This document shows positions 1 to 7,065 of a stretch of 11,059 nucleotides of DNA, one piece after another. The notes under the pieces were generated by a model. The model searched no databases, was not told where the DNA came from, and worked only from the letters and a program-made list of their open reading frames with translations. Source of the stretch: an uncultured Lachnospiraceae bacterium (GTDB lineage: Bacteria; Bacillota_A; Clostridia; Lachnospirales; Lachnospiraceae); the NCBI GenBank assembly GCA_900553635.1, contig USDU01000069.1, positions 1 through 11,059 of the forward strand. Direction: 5' to 3'. The translations under genes and the position numbers were made by a program. The stretch's first letter is position 1. Each line of letters opens with the position of its first letter.

Positions 1-919
1 TATACAGGCCCTCCGGCTCCAGAAATACCTGATGCCGGTTCTTATCGGCAAAGCGTACTATCTTGTCCTCAATGGATGGACAGTACCGGGGACCGGTTCC
101 CTCGATCATACCGGAATACAGCGGAGAGCGATCAAGATTATCCCGGATAATCTGATGGGTCTTCTCATTGGTATAGGTCAGCCAACAGCTAATCTGGGGC
201 TTCTGAATCTCATCCGGATCGGTCGTAAAGGAGAACGGCACAATCTCCTCATCCCCAAGCTGCTCCTGCATTTTACTGAAATCAATGGAACGCTTATCTA
301 CACGGGCCGGTGTTCCGGTCTTAAAACGATACATCTCAATCCCCAGCTTTTTTAAAGAATCTGTCAGATGGGTCGCTGCCTGCAGACCGTTCGGCCCTGT
401 ATAATTGCTGATATCACCATAGATACAGCGCGCCCGCAGATAGGTTCCGGTACAGAGTACCACTGCCTGAGACTCATAGATGGCTCCCGAGGTAGTTTTC
501 ACGCCTTTGACGACGCCATCCTCTGCCAGGATTTCCGCCACCTCTGCCTGCACAATAGACAGATGGTCCGTGTTCTCCAGTACCCGGCGCATACTGCGGC
601 TGTATTCCGCCTTGTCCGCCTGCGCCCGCAGGGAATGAACTGCCGGTCCCTTAGATACATTCAGCATTTTCGACTGAATAAAGGTCCGGTCAATATTTTT
701 ACCCATTTCTCCGCCCAGCGCGTCAATTTCCCGCACCAGATGTCCTTTGGAGCTTCCGCCTATGTTGGGATTGCAGGGCATCAATGCGATGCTGTCCACA
801 CTTACTGTAAAGATAATCGTTTCCAGTCCCATTCTTGCACAGGCAAGAGCAGCCTCACAGCCTGCGTGGCCTGCGCCCACTACTACTACCTGACAGGTTT
901 CCCGATATACATTCTTCAT
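1..919 (-). CDS. mnmG: MnmG (GidA), tRNA uridine-5-carboxymethylaminomethyl modification enzyme, N-terminal part, cut by the window edge
   Basis: MnmG is the FAD-dependent partner of MnmE. Together they add an aminomethyl or carboxymethylaminomethyl group to carbon 5 of the wobble uridine (U34) in certain tRNAs, in the cytoplasm. The first 306 codons are present, about half of a usual protein of roughly 620-630 residues; the rest lies beyond base 1. Visible are the Rossmann dinucleotide-binding motif GAGHAG (residues 15-20), the CNPNIGG loop with Cys49, [26 protein letters not shown] (about 201-213) and YCPSIEDK with Cys280. Cys49 and Cys280 match by position the two cysteines reported as catalytic in the E. 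coli enzyme. I chose the ATG at 919 because AGGTG lies 6 bases upstream; an in-frame ATG at 925 abuts that motif and is less likely. It lies downstream of mnmE, its functional partner, with no terminator between them, so co-transcription is likely. Confidence 0.96.
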   Translation of the reverse strand, partial: MKNVYRETCQVVVVGAGHAGCEAALACARMGLETIIFTVSVDSIALMPCNPNIGGSSKGHLVREIDALGGEMGKNIDRTFIQSKMLNVSKGPAVHSLRAQADKAEYSRSMRRVLENTDHLSIVQAEVAEILAEDGVVKGVKTTSGAIYESQAVVLCTGTYLRARCIYGDISNYTGPNGLQAATHLTDSLKKLGIEMYRFKTGTPARVDKRSIDFSKMQEQLGDEEIVPFSFTTDPDEIQKPQISCWLTYTNEKTHQIIRDNLDRSPLYSGMIEGTGPRYCPSIEDKIVRFADKNRHQVFLEPEGLY

Positions 920-995
920 ATTCATCACCTGATCTCATATCTAAATTATCGTGATTACGCCATTTTTGCACCAAATGCTTCAGCCTGATCACCTT

Positions 996-2375
996 TTATT
1001 TTCCCATACAGAATTTTCCAAATATCTCGTTTGCCAGATCGTCGCCAATCTCCTCGCCGATGATAAACCCAAGCGAAGTATACGCATCTTTCAAATCTAT
1101 CGTAAAGAAATCCTCCGGCATTCCATTTTCGATACTCTCGATCACCATGGAAAGGCTCTTGGATGCATCCATAAGTGCCTGCTTCTGGCGCAGATTCGTG
1201 ATCAGCACCTCATCATTAAAATCCACTTCTCCCCGGAAGAACAGACTTCTTATCTTTTCTTCCAGCTCCTGAATGCCCGCTCCTTCCTTTGCGGAAATCA
1301 CCAGAACCGGATGACCTGTCCTCTCCCGCATGATTTGCGGCGTAATCACCGGAGCCAGATCTGATTTATTCAGCAGCACCAATGCCTTTTTACCCTCCAG
1401 CAGCTTCAGAATCTCCTCGTCGCTCTCATCCAGCACCCGGGAGCTGTCCGCCACATAGAGGATCAAATCCGCATCCTCCGCCTGTTTTCTGGCCCTCTCC
1501 ACACCGATCTGCTCTACCACATCTTCAGTGGAACGGATTCCGGCCGTATCCAGAAGCTGCAAAGATACCTCCCCGAGCTGCAGCTGCTCCTCCAGCACAT
1601 CCCGGGTGGTTCCGGCAATCTCGGTTACGATGGCGCGTTCCTCCCCCAGAAGTACATTTAAAAGGGATGATTTTCCCGCGTTGGGCTTACCCAGGATAAC
1701 GGTCTTGATTCCTTCCTTCAGCATCCGTCCACTCTCTGAACTTTTCAGCAGCCTCTCCACTTCTGCGGCAATTCCCCGCATTTTTTCCAGAAGCTCCTCG
1801 CTGTACCCATCCAGGCTGATATGCTCCGGATCATCCAGCGCTGCTTCCACAAAGGCCATCTCATATAGAATCTGTGCCCGCAGCTTCTCGATCTCCTGCC
1901 GCACGTTTCCCTTAAGCTGGGCCAGGGATGATTTGAGTGCCATTTCATTTTTCGACTGAATCAAATCCATGACGGCCTCCGCCTGGGACAGATCCATCCG
2001 CCCGTTCAAGAATGCCCGTTTGGTAAATTCCCCCGGCTCCGCGGCTCTGGCGCCATTTTTCAACACGGCCTCCAGAATCTTCTGCATCACCAGCCGTCCG
2101 CCGTGACAATCGATCTCCGCCGTATCCTCCGCCGTATAGCTGTGGGGACCACGCATCAGCATCACCAGCACCTCGTCCAGTACCTGTTCGCCATCTACGG
2201 CCATGCCGTAATGCACCGTATAACCAGGCTGTTCACTCATTACCTTTTTTTCGTTTTTCGGTCGAAATACTTTCTCCAACACCGCAAAGGCGTCCGTACC
2301 GCTGATTCGGATAATACCGATCCCGGCGCTTCCCATGGCCGTCGCAGCTGCTGCTATCGTATCTGTATGATTCAT
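996..2375 (-). CDS. mnmE: MnmE (TrmE), tRNA modification GTPase
   Basis: MnmE is the GTPase half of the MnmEG complex that modifies wobble U34 of tRNA, using a methylene-tetrahydrofolate one-carbon unit. At 459 residues it is full length. The order is an N-terminal folate-binding domain (about 1-120, with HSYTAEDTAEIDCHGG), a helical domain, the inserted G domain, and the helical C-terminus. G-domain motifs are G1 GKPNAGKS (229-236), G2 TTRD (256-259), G3 DTAG (276-279), G4 NKSD (336-339) and SAK (361-363). The protein ends in FCMGK, the family's C-terminal C-x-G-K motif with the cysteine at 456. The ATG at 2375 is preceded by GGAG at 12 bases and by AGGA almost touching the start, so the ribosome site is not ideal, but the N-terminus (DTIAAAATAMGSAGIGIIRISG) matches the family. 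A strong hairpin lies just upstream, so expression may depend on read-through from jag. Confidence 0.97.
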   Translation of the reverse strand: MNHTDTIAAAATAMGSAGIGIIRISGTDAFAVLEKVFRPKNEKKVMSEQPGYTVHYGMAVDGEQVLDEVLVMLMRGPHSYTAEDTAEIDCHGGRLVMQKILEAVLKNGARAAEPGEFTKRAFLNGRMDLSQAEAVMDLIQSKNEMALKSSLAQLKGNVRQEIEKLRAQILYEMAFVEAALDDPEHISLDGYSEELLEKMRGIAAEVERLLKSSESGRMLKEGIKTVILGKPNAGKSSLLNVLLGEERAIVTEIAGTTRDVLEEQLQLGEVSLQLLDTAGIRSTEDVVEQIGVERARKQAEDADLILYVADSSRVLDESDEEILKLLEGKKALVLLNKSDLAPVITPQIMRERTGHPVLVISAKEGAGIQELEEKIRSLFFRGEVDFNDEVLITNLRQKQALMDASKSLSMVIESIENGMPEDFFTIDLKDAYTSLGFIIGEEIGDDLANEIFGKFCMGK

Positions 2376-2397
2376 GTCCTGTCTTAACTCCGTTTAG

Positions 2398-2429
2398 AGA
2401 AAAAGGAACGCCTTAGCGTTCCTTTTTCT
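2398..2429 (-). terminator. Perfect 14-bp hairpin, terminator-like, jag stop codon in its loop
   Basis: Arms 2398-2411 and 2416-2429 are perfectly complementary over 14 bp, with the 4-base loop 2412-2415. On the minus strand the transcript reads an A-run, GGAACGC, loop TAAG, GCGTTCC, then TTTTTCTCT. That is a GC-rich 7-bp core followed by a U-run, the form of an intrinsic terminator. The loop contains the jag stop codon (TAA, 2413-2415), so the last codons of jag form the 5' arm. It ends 22 bases before the mnmE start. It is symmetrical enough to work on either strand, but the only gene ending here is jag. Confidence 0.8.
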
Positions 2430-3378
2430 TATTATAATTTCGATTATAACGTCCTCTGTTCCGGTTACCGTAGTTGTCCAGCTTTACGCCTTCCTTTAAG
2501 GTAACCACCACGCGGCGATAAGGCTCCTCACCTTCGCTATGTGTGCATACAAACTTGTCATTCTGAAGCGCGGAATGAATCACCCGTCTCTCATAGGGAT
2601 TCATGGGCTCTAAGGATACCGGTTTTCTGGTTCTCTTTACCTTCTGGGCAATGTTCTTTGCCAGATTTTCCAGAGTTGCCTTTCTGCGTTCCCGGTAATT
2701 CTCAGTATCCACCTTTACACGGATATAATCCTCGGTATTTTTATTAACCACCAGGCTGGAAAGATACTGGAGAGAATCCAGTGTCTGACCTCTCTTACCG
2801 ATCAGAACGCCCATATCCGCACCGTCCAGGGTGATATTCATTTCTCTCTCCTGGGGATTCTGGGTGATAGCTACGGTCACTTCCATACCCATGGCGCCAA
2901 ATACATCCTTCAGAAACTTCTCAACCGGAGCGGTATCTACCGGAACAGCCGGCTTCTCCGGCTTCGGAGCCGGTACGGGAGCGGAAGCTTCCTTCTTCTC
3001 CTCTTTTTTTACCTCCGGTTTTATCTTCGGTGCCTCAGCTTTCGGTGCAGCCGGTTTCTTTACTTCTGCAGGCTTCTCCGGCTTTTTCGGCGCTTCTGCC
3101 TTCTTTACCGGTTCAACCGGCTTCGGAGTCTCTTTTTTCTCATTGACACGCTCCAGAAGCTTCTCCATCTCTTTATCAGCCTTCAGCTTGGCCTCAATCT
3201 CCTCATCGGATTTCTGATGGGCACGAATAACAGCCTTTCTTCCGCCGATTCCAAGAAAACCGGATGTGGGCTGTGTGATTACTTCGTAAGCGACCTTGTC
3301 TCTGGTGGTTCCAAGCTGAATCGCTGCTTCCAGAACCGCATCCTCGACTGTTTTTGCGGAAACCTCAATACTTTCCAT
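2413..3378 (-). CDS. khpB: Jag / KhpB, KH and R3H domain RNA-binding protein
   Basis: This is a cytoplasmic RNA-binding protein (Jag, SpoIIIJ-associated; KhpB or EloR in other Firmicutes), linked in relatives to cell elongation and RNA regulation, usually with KhpA. Domains: an N-terminal Jag domain (1-52, with SGFLGIGGRKA), a long Lys/Pro/Ala/Glu-rich linker (about 82-150) that looks disordered, a KH domain whose GxxG loop is GKRG (194-197), and an R3H domain with NPYERRVIH (260-268; Arg264 and His268 of the R-x3-H signature). A short Asn/Arg/Tyr-rich basic tail ends the protein. A GTG at 3387 is in frame, but it forms part of GGGGGTG, a likely Shine-Dalgarno sequence 6 bases before the ATG at 3378, so I prefer 3378 (321 residues). 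It lies immediately behind yidC, the conserved pairing that gave it its name. Confidence 0.95.
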   Translation of the reverse strand: MESIEVSAKTVEDAVLEAAIQLGTTRDKVAYEVITQPTSGFLGIGGRKAVIRAHQKSDEEIEAKLKADKEMEKLLERVNEKKETPKPVEPVKKAEAPKKPEKPAEVKKPAAPKAEAPKIKPEVKKEEKKEASAPVPAPKPEKPAVPVDTAPVEKFLKDVFGAMGMEVTVAITQNPQEREMNITLDGADMGVLIGKRGQTLDSLQYLSSLVVNKNTEDYIRVKVDTENYRERRKATLENLAKNIAQKVKRTRKPVSLEPMNPYERRVIHSALQNDKFVCTHSEGEEPYRRVVVTLKEGVKLDNYGNRNRGRYNRNYNKKKER

Positions 3379-3396
3379 ATCAGACACCCCCGTCTT

Positions 3397-4656
3397 TTAT
3401 TTCTTCTTGTTCTTCTCGTCAAACTTTTCTACCATTCTTGCCTTGGCTGCCAGACTTCCCGGCTTTGCCTCGGTGTTCTTATAGAATTCGGTAGAATCCT
3501 GAATCTGCTTTGCGCGCTCTGCGGCACTCAGCTCCGGCTTTTTATTCACGGATTTTACGCTGGTTCTTGCCACGTTGTTCAGCTTCTCAGGCGGCAAACC
3601 GTCCTTTTCGCGCTTGCGGTTATATTTCTCGATGTTCTTCTTGATTTCTTCATCAATATCCATCTTGGACAGATACTTGTTAATCACGAGCTGCTGGACC
3701 ATACGAACCACACCGCTCATAACCCAGTACAGACCCACACCTACGGGAAGCACCGCACAGAAGTATACGGACATCAGCGGCATGAAGTTGTTCACAGCCT
3801 TCATGGACTGCATCATCTCGTTGTTGGAATCGTCGCCGCCATTGGCTGCTGCCTGGGGCATCAGACGGACGCTCATCCACTGGGTCAGACCTGCCAGTAC
3901 CGGAATCGCGATAGCCGCGAGCAGGAACAGATAATTATGCTCACCCAGATACTGCTTTGCGCTGTACCACGGGGAATTGGCGATATTCAGTCCAAAGAAA
4001 TTATTAAAACCGTCCAGAGTCTGACGCGCTGTCTCCATAACGGAACTTAAGTCCGGAAATGCGGCTGCTACGCTGTCCCACTCTGCAGTGGACGCTTTAT
4101 TCAGTACGTCAATGATGGTGTTCTCAGTAAAGCCCTGCTTCTTGAACTGCGCCGCACTCTTCAGACCCATAATGATGTCCTGGGCACCCTTGCTGTTCAT
4201 CAGCTCAGTAACCAGCGGATAGTAAGCAGCTTTTACCTTATCTACATAAGCCGGAATTGCGTATACCACCCGGTATACAGCCAGCAGAACCGGCAGCTGA
4301 ATCAGAAGCGGCAGACAGCTTCCCGTCTGGGATGTGCCGTACTTTGCGTACACAGCCTTCATCTCGTCCTGCATCTTTACCATGGATACCTGATCCTGCT
4401 TACCCTGATACTTCTTCTGAATGGCCTGAATCTCCGGATTCATGCGGACAGACATTCTGGCAAACTTCTGCTGCTTATAAGTCAGCGGAATCATCAGAGT
4501 GTATACCACAATGGTAAATAAAATAATGGCCAGACCTACGCTGGGTGTTCCCATGGAATACAGTAAATCAAAAATACGCTCAATCAACCATCCCAGAATT
4601 GCCGCAAACTGGCTTAAAATCGGCGTCGCGTTCCGGGTCAAAAATAAACCTGTCAA
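3397..4656 (-). CDS. yidC: YidC / Oxa1 / SpoIIIJ-type membrane protein insertase
   Basis: YidC inserts membrane proteins into the cytoplasmic membrane, alone or with SecYEG. The 419-residue protein lacks the large periplasmic P1 domain of proteobacterial YidC. Hydrophobic segments lie near 11-34, 38-58, 113-135, 242-261 and 290-326. A charged cytoplasmic helical hairpin (YKQQKF through KKYQGK and beyond, about 60-105) follows the segment at 38-58, and the C-terminal tail (about 327-419) is strongly basic. The external stretch between the segments at 113-135 and 242-261 is about 105 residues, longer than I recall for B. subtilis SpoIIIJ. No lipobox cysteine is seen at the N-terminus. The start is TTG at 4656, with AAGGAGG at 4666-4672 and a 9-base spacer; no in-frame ATG fits better. 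yidD ends 18 bases upstream and jag follows 9-18 bases downstream. The position of the usual groove arginine appears to hold Tyr52. Confidence 0.95.
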   Translation of the reverse strand: MTGLFLTRNATPILSQFAAILGWLIERIFDLLYSMGTPSVGLAIILFTIVVYTLMIPLTYKQQKFARMSVRMNPEIQAIQKKYQGKQDQVSMVKMQDEMKAVYAKYGTSQTGSCLPLLIQLPVLLAVYRVVYAIPAYVDKVKAAYYPLVTELMNSKGAQDIIMGLKSAAQFKKQGFTENTIIDVLNKASTAEWDSVAAAFPDLSSVMETARQTLDGFNNFFGLNIANSPWYSAKQYLGEHNYLFLLAAIAIPVLAGLTQWMSVRLMPQAAANGGDDSNNEMMQSMKAVNNFMPLMSVYFCAVLPVGVGLYWVMSGVVRMVQQLVINKYLSKMDIDEEIKKNIEKYNRKREKDGLPPEKLNNVARTSVKSVNKKPELSAAERAKQIQDSTEFYKNTEAKPGSLAAKARMVEKFDEKNKKK

Positions 4657-4674
4657 TGAATGAATCCTCCTTAA

Positions 4675-4884
4675 CTATGGTACGGGATCATATCCACCAC
4701 TGGAAAACGGGTTGCATCTTAAAATTCTCCAGGCGGCAAGAACGCTTCCTTTGACAGCTCCGTATTTCTGAATAGCTTCCAGACCATACTGCGAGCAGCT
4801 GGGATAATAAGGACACTTTGTACGTTTCATCGGCGATAGATATTTCTGATAAAATTGAATCAATCTGATCAATACAATTTTCAT
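4675..4884 (-). CDS. yidD: YidD, membrane protein insertion efficiency factor
   Basis: YidD is a small membrane-associated protein thought to help YidC-dependent insertion; its exact mechanism is not settled. The 69-residue product shows the family hallmarks: an N-terminal amphipathic stretch ([18 protein letters not shown]), the cysteine motif [15 protein letters not shown] (about 24-38), a basic middle and [14 protein letters not shown] at the end. Its ATG overlaps the rnpA stop codon as ATGA (4881-4884), which indicates translational coupling to rnpA. yidC begins 18 bases after its stop. The rnpA-yidD-yidC order is the conserved one for this family and supports the call. Confidence 0.95.
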   Translation of the reverse strand: MKIVLIRLIQFYQKYLSPMKRTKCPYYPSCSQYGLEAIQKYGAVKGSVLAAWRILRCNPFSSGGYDPVP

Positions 4885-5228
4885 TCTTCTTTTAAAACTC
4901 CCTGAAGCTTTCCCAAGTGAAGCAGCGCGCTTTCGATCTCTCTCATTCCCCGATCCTTCGCGCTGACCCTTGCGATGACTACCATGTCCAAACCACTATT
5001 GAACATGTCTTCATGCAGTCTGTAACTTTCCCGAATCAATCTGGTGATTCTGTGCCGCACAATGCTGTTGCCAACCTTTTTGCTGACAGAAACACCGAGA
5101 CGATTCTTCTCCAGACCGTTCTCCTTCACATATAGTACCAGATAACGGTTGGCACGGGACTTTCCTTCCTTATATAAAAGCTGAAAATCCCGGTTCTTTT
5201 TCAAAGATTCTGAATGCGGATACCTCAT
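4881..5228 (-). CDS. rnpA: RnpA, protein subunit of ribonuclease P
   Basis: RnpA binds the catalytic RNase P RNA and helps it recognise precursor tRNA for 5' end maturation. The 115-residue protein is the usual size. It opens with [17 protein letters not shown], typical of the family, and carries the signature [18 protein letters not shown] (50-67). The central RNR is here R58-H59-R60; His in the second position is accepted by the family signature as I remember it. The ATG at 5228 is preferred: GGAG lies close upstream and the family N-terminus begins there. A longer reading from 5279 would start inside the rpmH terminator hairpin and add 17 unrelated residues. It overlaps yidD by 4 bases and follows rpmH, so it is probably transcribed both through the hairpin and from the rpmH promoter. 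Confidence 0.96.
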   Translation of the reverse strand: MRYPHSESLKKNRDFQLLYKEGKSRANRYLVLYVKENGLEKNRLGVSVSKKVGNSIVRHRITRLIRESYRLHEDMFNSGLDMVVIARVSAKDRGMREIESALLHLGKLQGVLKEE

Positions 5229-5264
5229 ACACTCTCCACTTAAAGTCTCTACAAACTTAAAGAG

Positions 5265-5289
5265 AAAAAAAGGCCACATATATGCGGCC
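5265..5289 (-). terminator. rpmH-rnpA intercistronic terminator or attenuator
   Basis: On the minus strand the last base of the rpmH stop codon begins a 7-bp stem, GGCCGCA (5283-5289) paired with TGTGGCC (5272-5278) including one G-U pair, with loop TATA and then seven T residues (5265-5271). This is a compact intrinsic terminator. rnpA has no other clear promoter in the 36 bases that follow, so the hairpin is better viewed as a partial terminator that lets some polymerase through and gives more L34 mRNA than RnpA mRNA. The partial read-through is inferred. Confidence 0.78.
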
Positions 5290-5423
5290 TACGCGGATAA
5301 TTTCTTTCTTCCCTTTAATCTTCTGGCAGCTAATACCTTTCTTCCGCCAGGAGTGCTCATTCTAGCTCTAAATCCGTGAACCTTTGCTCTGGATCTTTTC
5401 TTCGGTTGAAATGTCATCTTCAT
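5289..5423 (-). CDS. rpmH: Ribosomal protein L34 (bL34)
   Basis: bL34 is a small basic protein of the large ribosomal subunit. The 44-residue sequence begins [19 protein letters not shown] and ends GRKKLSA, matching the family over its whole length, including the KVHGFRARM core. The start at 5423 is supported by AGGAGGTG at 5433-5440, about 8-10 bases upstream. It is the first gene of the leftward cluster, transcribed from the promoter at 5460-5488. A terminator-like hairpin starts at its stop codon. Confidence 0.97.
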   Translation of the reverse strand: MKMTFQPKKRSRAKVHGFRARMSTPGGRKVLAARRLKGRKKLSA

Positions 5424-5459
5424 GGTGCCTACACCTCCTATCTACAAAATATCATTTCA

Positions 5460-5488
5460 ATTATATTCATAAAAGCCCATAAAGTCAA
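5460..5488 (-). promoter_or_regulatory. Sigma-A type promoter of rpmH
   Basis: On the minus strand there is TTGACT (5483-5488), a spacer of exactly 17 bases (5466-5482), and the perfect hexamer TATAAT (5460-5465). Transcription should begin near 5452-5454, giving a leader of about 30 bases before rpmH. The strength fits the demand for a ribosomal protein and makes this the likely main promoter of the whole leftward operon. Confidence 0.88.
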
Positions 5489-5550
5489 GCAATTTGGCGC
5501 TAAAATTCATTTTCTTCCCGGATTTTATATATCTTGTGGCTGTTTTTGAG

Positions 5551-5593
5551 TTATCCACAAGATGTGGATAAAATGTGGATAATAAGTGGATAA
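5551..5593. other. oriC: Upstream oriC DnaA-box cluster (four boxes)
   Basis: Four sites match the DnaA-box consensus TTATCCACA. A perfect box on the plus strand is at 5551-5559. Two perfect boxes on the minus strand are at 5563-5571 and 5574-5582, and a one-mismatch box (TTATCCACT) on the minus strand is at 5585-5593. The first two face each other with 3 bases between them, and the three minus-strand boxes repeat at exactly 11 bases, about one helical turn. The cluster lies between the rpmH promoter and the predicted dnaA promoter, so bound DnaA could both help form the initiation complex and repress its own gene. This corresponds to the region upstream of dnaA in the B. subtilis origin. Confidence 0.93.
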
Positions 5594-5607
5594 CCTGATT
5601 TTTCTGC

Positions 5608-5636
5608 TTGATCGCAGTTCTGATTTGGTATATTAT
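5608..5636 (+). promoter_or_regulatory. Probable dnaA promoter
   Basis: TTGATC (5608-5613), a 17-base spacer and TATTAT (5631-5636) form a plausible sigma-A promoter, matching the consensus hexamers at 4 of 6 and 5 of 6 positions. Transcription would start near 5643, giving a leader of about 40 bases before dnaA. It starts 15 bases downstream of the last DnaA box, a position that suits autoregulation. It is weaker than the divergent rpmH promoter, and no experiment supports it here. Confidence 0.55.
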
Positions 5637-5679
5637 TGATTATAGGATAAATTGCTCTTTTTGGGCACTGAGGAGATAA

Positions 5680-7056
5680 ATGATGAATCTGATAAAAGAA
5701 AAATGGAGCGAAATTCTCGAACACGTCCGGAAGGAACATGAACTTTCGGATATTTCCTTTGAGACCTGGCTGCTCCCACTGACAGTCTACAGCACTGACA
5801 ATCATGTAGTGAAGATCATCGTTCCCATGGGCGAACAGATGATTACGTATTTGAATTCCAAATTTAAGACGCCGATTTTTGTGGCCATTGCCGAATTTAC
5901 CGGCGAGAAATACGAAGTAGAATTCATCACTGAGAAAGAAGCCATGGAGCAGAAAATCACGGAAGTGCCTGCTTCTTCTGCCGCTGCGCCCGCAGAGCGC
6001 CCGGTGAACAGTCCGGATTTTGAAAAATCCAATATCAACCCGAAGTTTACCTTCGACACCTTTGTTGTCGGCAGCAACAACAAGTTTGCCCACGCCGCGT
6101 CCCTGGCCGTTGCCGAGACACCCGGTAAAGTGTATAACCCTCTTTTCCTGCATGGAGGCGTAGGACTGGGAAAAACCCATCTGATGCACGCCATTGCCAA
6201 CCATATTTTAAAGGAAAATCCCAATATGAAAGTGCTCTACGTCACCAGTGAGTACTTCACCAACGAGCTGATCGAAACCCTGCGAATGGGCGATCCCTCC
6301 GGTATGACCCGCTTCCGTGAGAAATACCGCAACATCGACGTACTGCTCATCGACGACGTGCAGTTCATCATCGGTAAGGAGAGTACGCAGGAGGAATTCT
6401 TCCATACCTTCAATGCCCTTCACACGGCCAATAAGCAGATCATCATCTCCAGTGACCGGCCACCCAAGGATATTGAGACGCTGGAGGAACGTCTGCGGAC
6501 CCGTTTTGAATGCGGTCTGATCGCCGATGTGTCTTCCCCGGATTTCGAGACCAGAATGGCCATCCTGCGGAAAAAAGAAGAACTGGAAGGCTATCATATC
6601 GACGACGACATCATTACCTATATCGCTACGAATATCAAATCCAACATCCGTGAGCTGGAGGGTGCCTTCAACCGTCTGATCGCCCTTTCCACCCTGGAAA
6701 AACGGCCTATCGATATGCTGCTGGCTGAGGAAGCCATCAAGGATATTATTTCTCCAGGCGAGAGCCGGAAAGTGACGCCGGAGCTGATTATCGAGATCGT
6801 GGCGGAGCATTTCCATATTACGCCCGCCGACATCTACAGCAACAAGCGTACCGCCAATATCGCCTACCCCCGTCAGATTGCCATGTACCTCTGCAAGGAA
6901 AACGGCACGACGCTGAAGAAAATCGGCGACATCATGGGGGGCCGCGACCACACCACTGTCATGCACGGGGTTGAGAAAATCGAAAAGGAACTACAGAACA
7001 ATGATTCCACTATCCGCACCATCGGAACTATCCGAAAAAAAATAAGCCCCAACTGA
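5680..7056 (+). CDS. dnaA: DnaA, chromosomal replication initiator
   Basis: DnaA is an AAA+ ATPase that binds DnaA boxes, oligomerises when bound to ATP and opens the origin for helicase loading. The 458-residue protein is full length. Domain I (about 1-85) is followed by a short variable linker rich in Ala/Ser/Pro (about 95-115). The AAA+ domain carries Walker A GGVGLGKTH (159-167), Walker B VLLIDDVQF (221-229), sensor I around IIISSDRPP (254-262) and the arginine-finger region RLRTRFECGL (271-280). Domain IV carries the DNA-binding signature GGRDHTTVMHG (420-430). GAGGAG lies 4 bases before the ATG at 5680 and 7 before a second ATG at 5683; either could be used, and the proteins differ by one methionine. 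DnaA boxes flank the gene on both sides. No terminator is visible after the stop codon, so dnaN may be partly co-transcribed. Confidence 0.98.
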   Translation: MMNLIKEKWSEILEHVRKEHELSDISFETWLLPLTVYSTDNHVVKIIVPMGEQMITYLNSKFKTPIFVAIAEFTGEKYEVEFITEKEAMEQKITEVPASSAAAPAERPVNSPDFEKSNINPKFTFDTFVVGSNNKFAHAASLAVAETPGKVYNPLFLHGGVGLGKTHLMHAIANHILKENPNMKVLYVTSEYFTNELIETLRMGDPSGMTRFREKYRNIDVLLIDDVQFIIGKESTQEEFFHTFNALHTANKQIIISSDRPPKDIETLEERLRTRFECGLIADVSSPDFETRMAILRKKEELEGYHIDDDIITYIATNIKSNIRELEGAFNRLIALSTLEKRPIDMLLAEEAIKDIISPGESRKVTPELIIEIVAEHFHITPADIYSNKRTANIAYPRQIAMYLCKENGTTLKKIGDIMGGRDHTTVMHGVEKIEKELQNNDSTIRTIGTIRKKISPN

Positions 7057-7065
7057 TCCACGGAC

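Noticed and set aside
926..995. Possible promoter for mnmG in the mnmE-mnmG gap (TTGGTG, 18 bases, GATAAT on the minus strand)
   Set aside because: The -35 hexamer matches consensus at only three positions and the spacing is not ideal. Co-transcription with mnmE is simpler.
2431..2448. Two perfect TATAAT hexamers on the minus strand near the end of jag, which could be -10 elements of an mnmE promoter
   Set aside because: They arise from Tyr-Asn codons (TAT AAT) of the jag tail, and no acceptable -35 hexamer is found 16-18 bases upstream of either. The hairpin also lies between them and mnmE.
2831..3217. Long plus-strand open frame rich in Phe, Ser, Gly and Ala opposite jag
   Set aside because: It is the reverse-strand shadow of the Lys/Pro/Ala/Glu-rich linker of jag: low-complexity codons avoid stops on the other strand. 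No family resemblance.
5229..5279. A longer rnpA reading frame starting at 5279
   Set aside because: The extra 17 residues do not resemble RnpA, the start lies inside the rpmH terminator hairpin, and the ATG at 5228 has a fitting ribosome site and the family N-terminus.
5551..6966. Several long minus-strand open frames opposite dnaA
   Set aside because: They lie antisense to a fully conserved dnaA, have no recognisable product and start without convincing ribosome sites; one begins inside the origin boxes.
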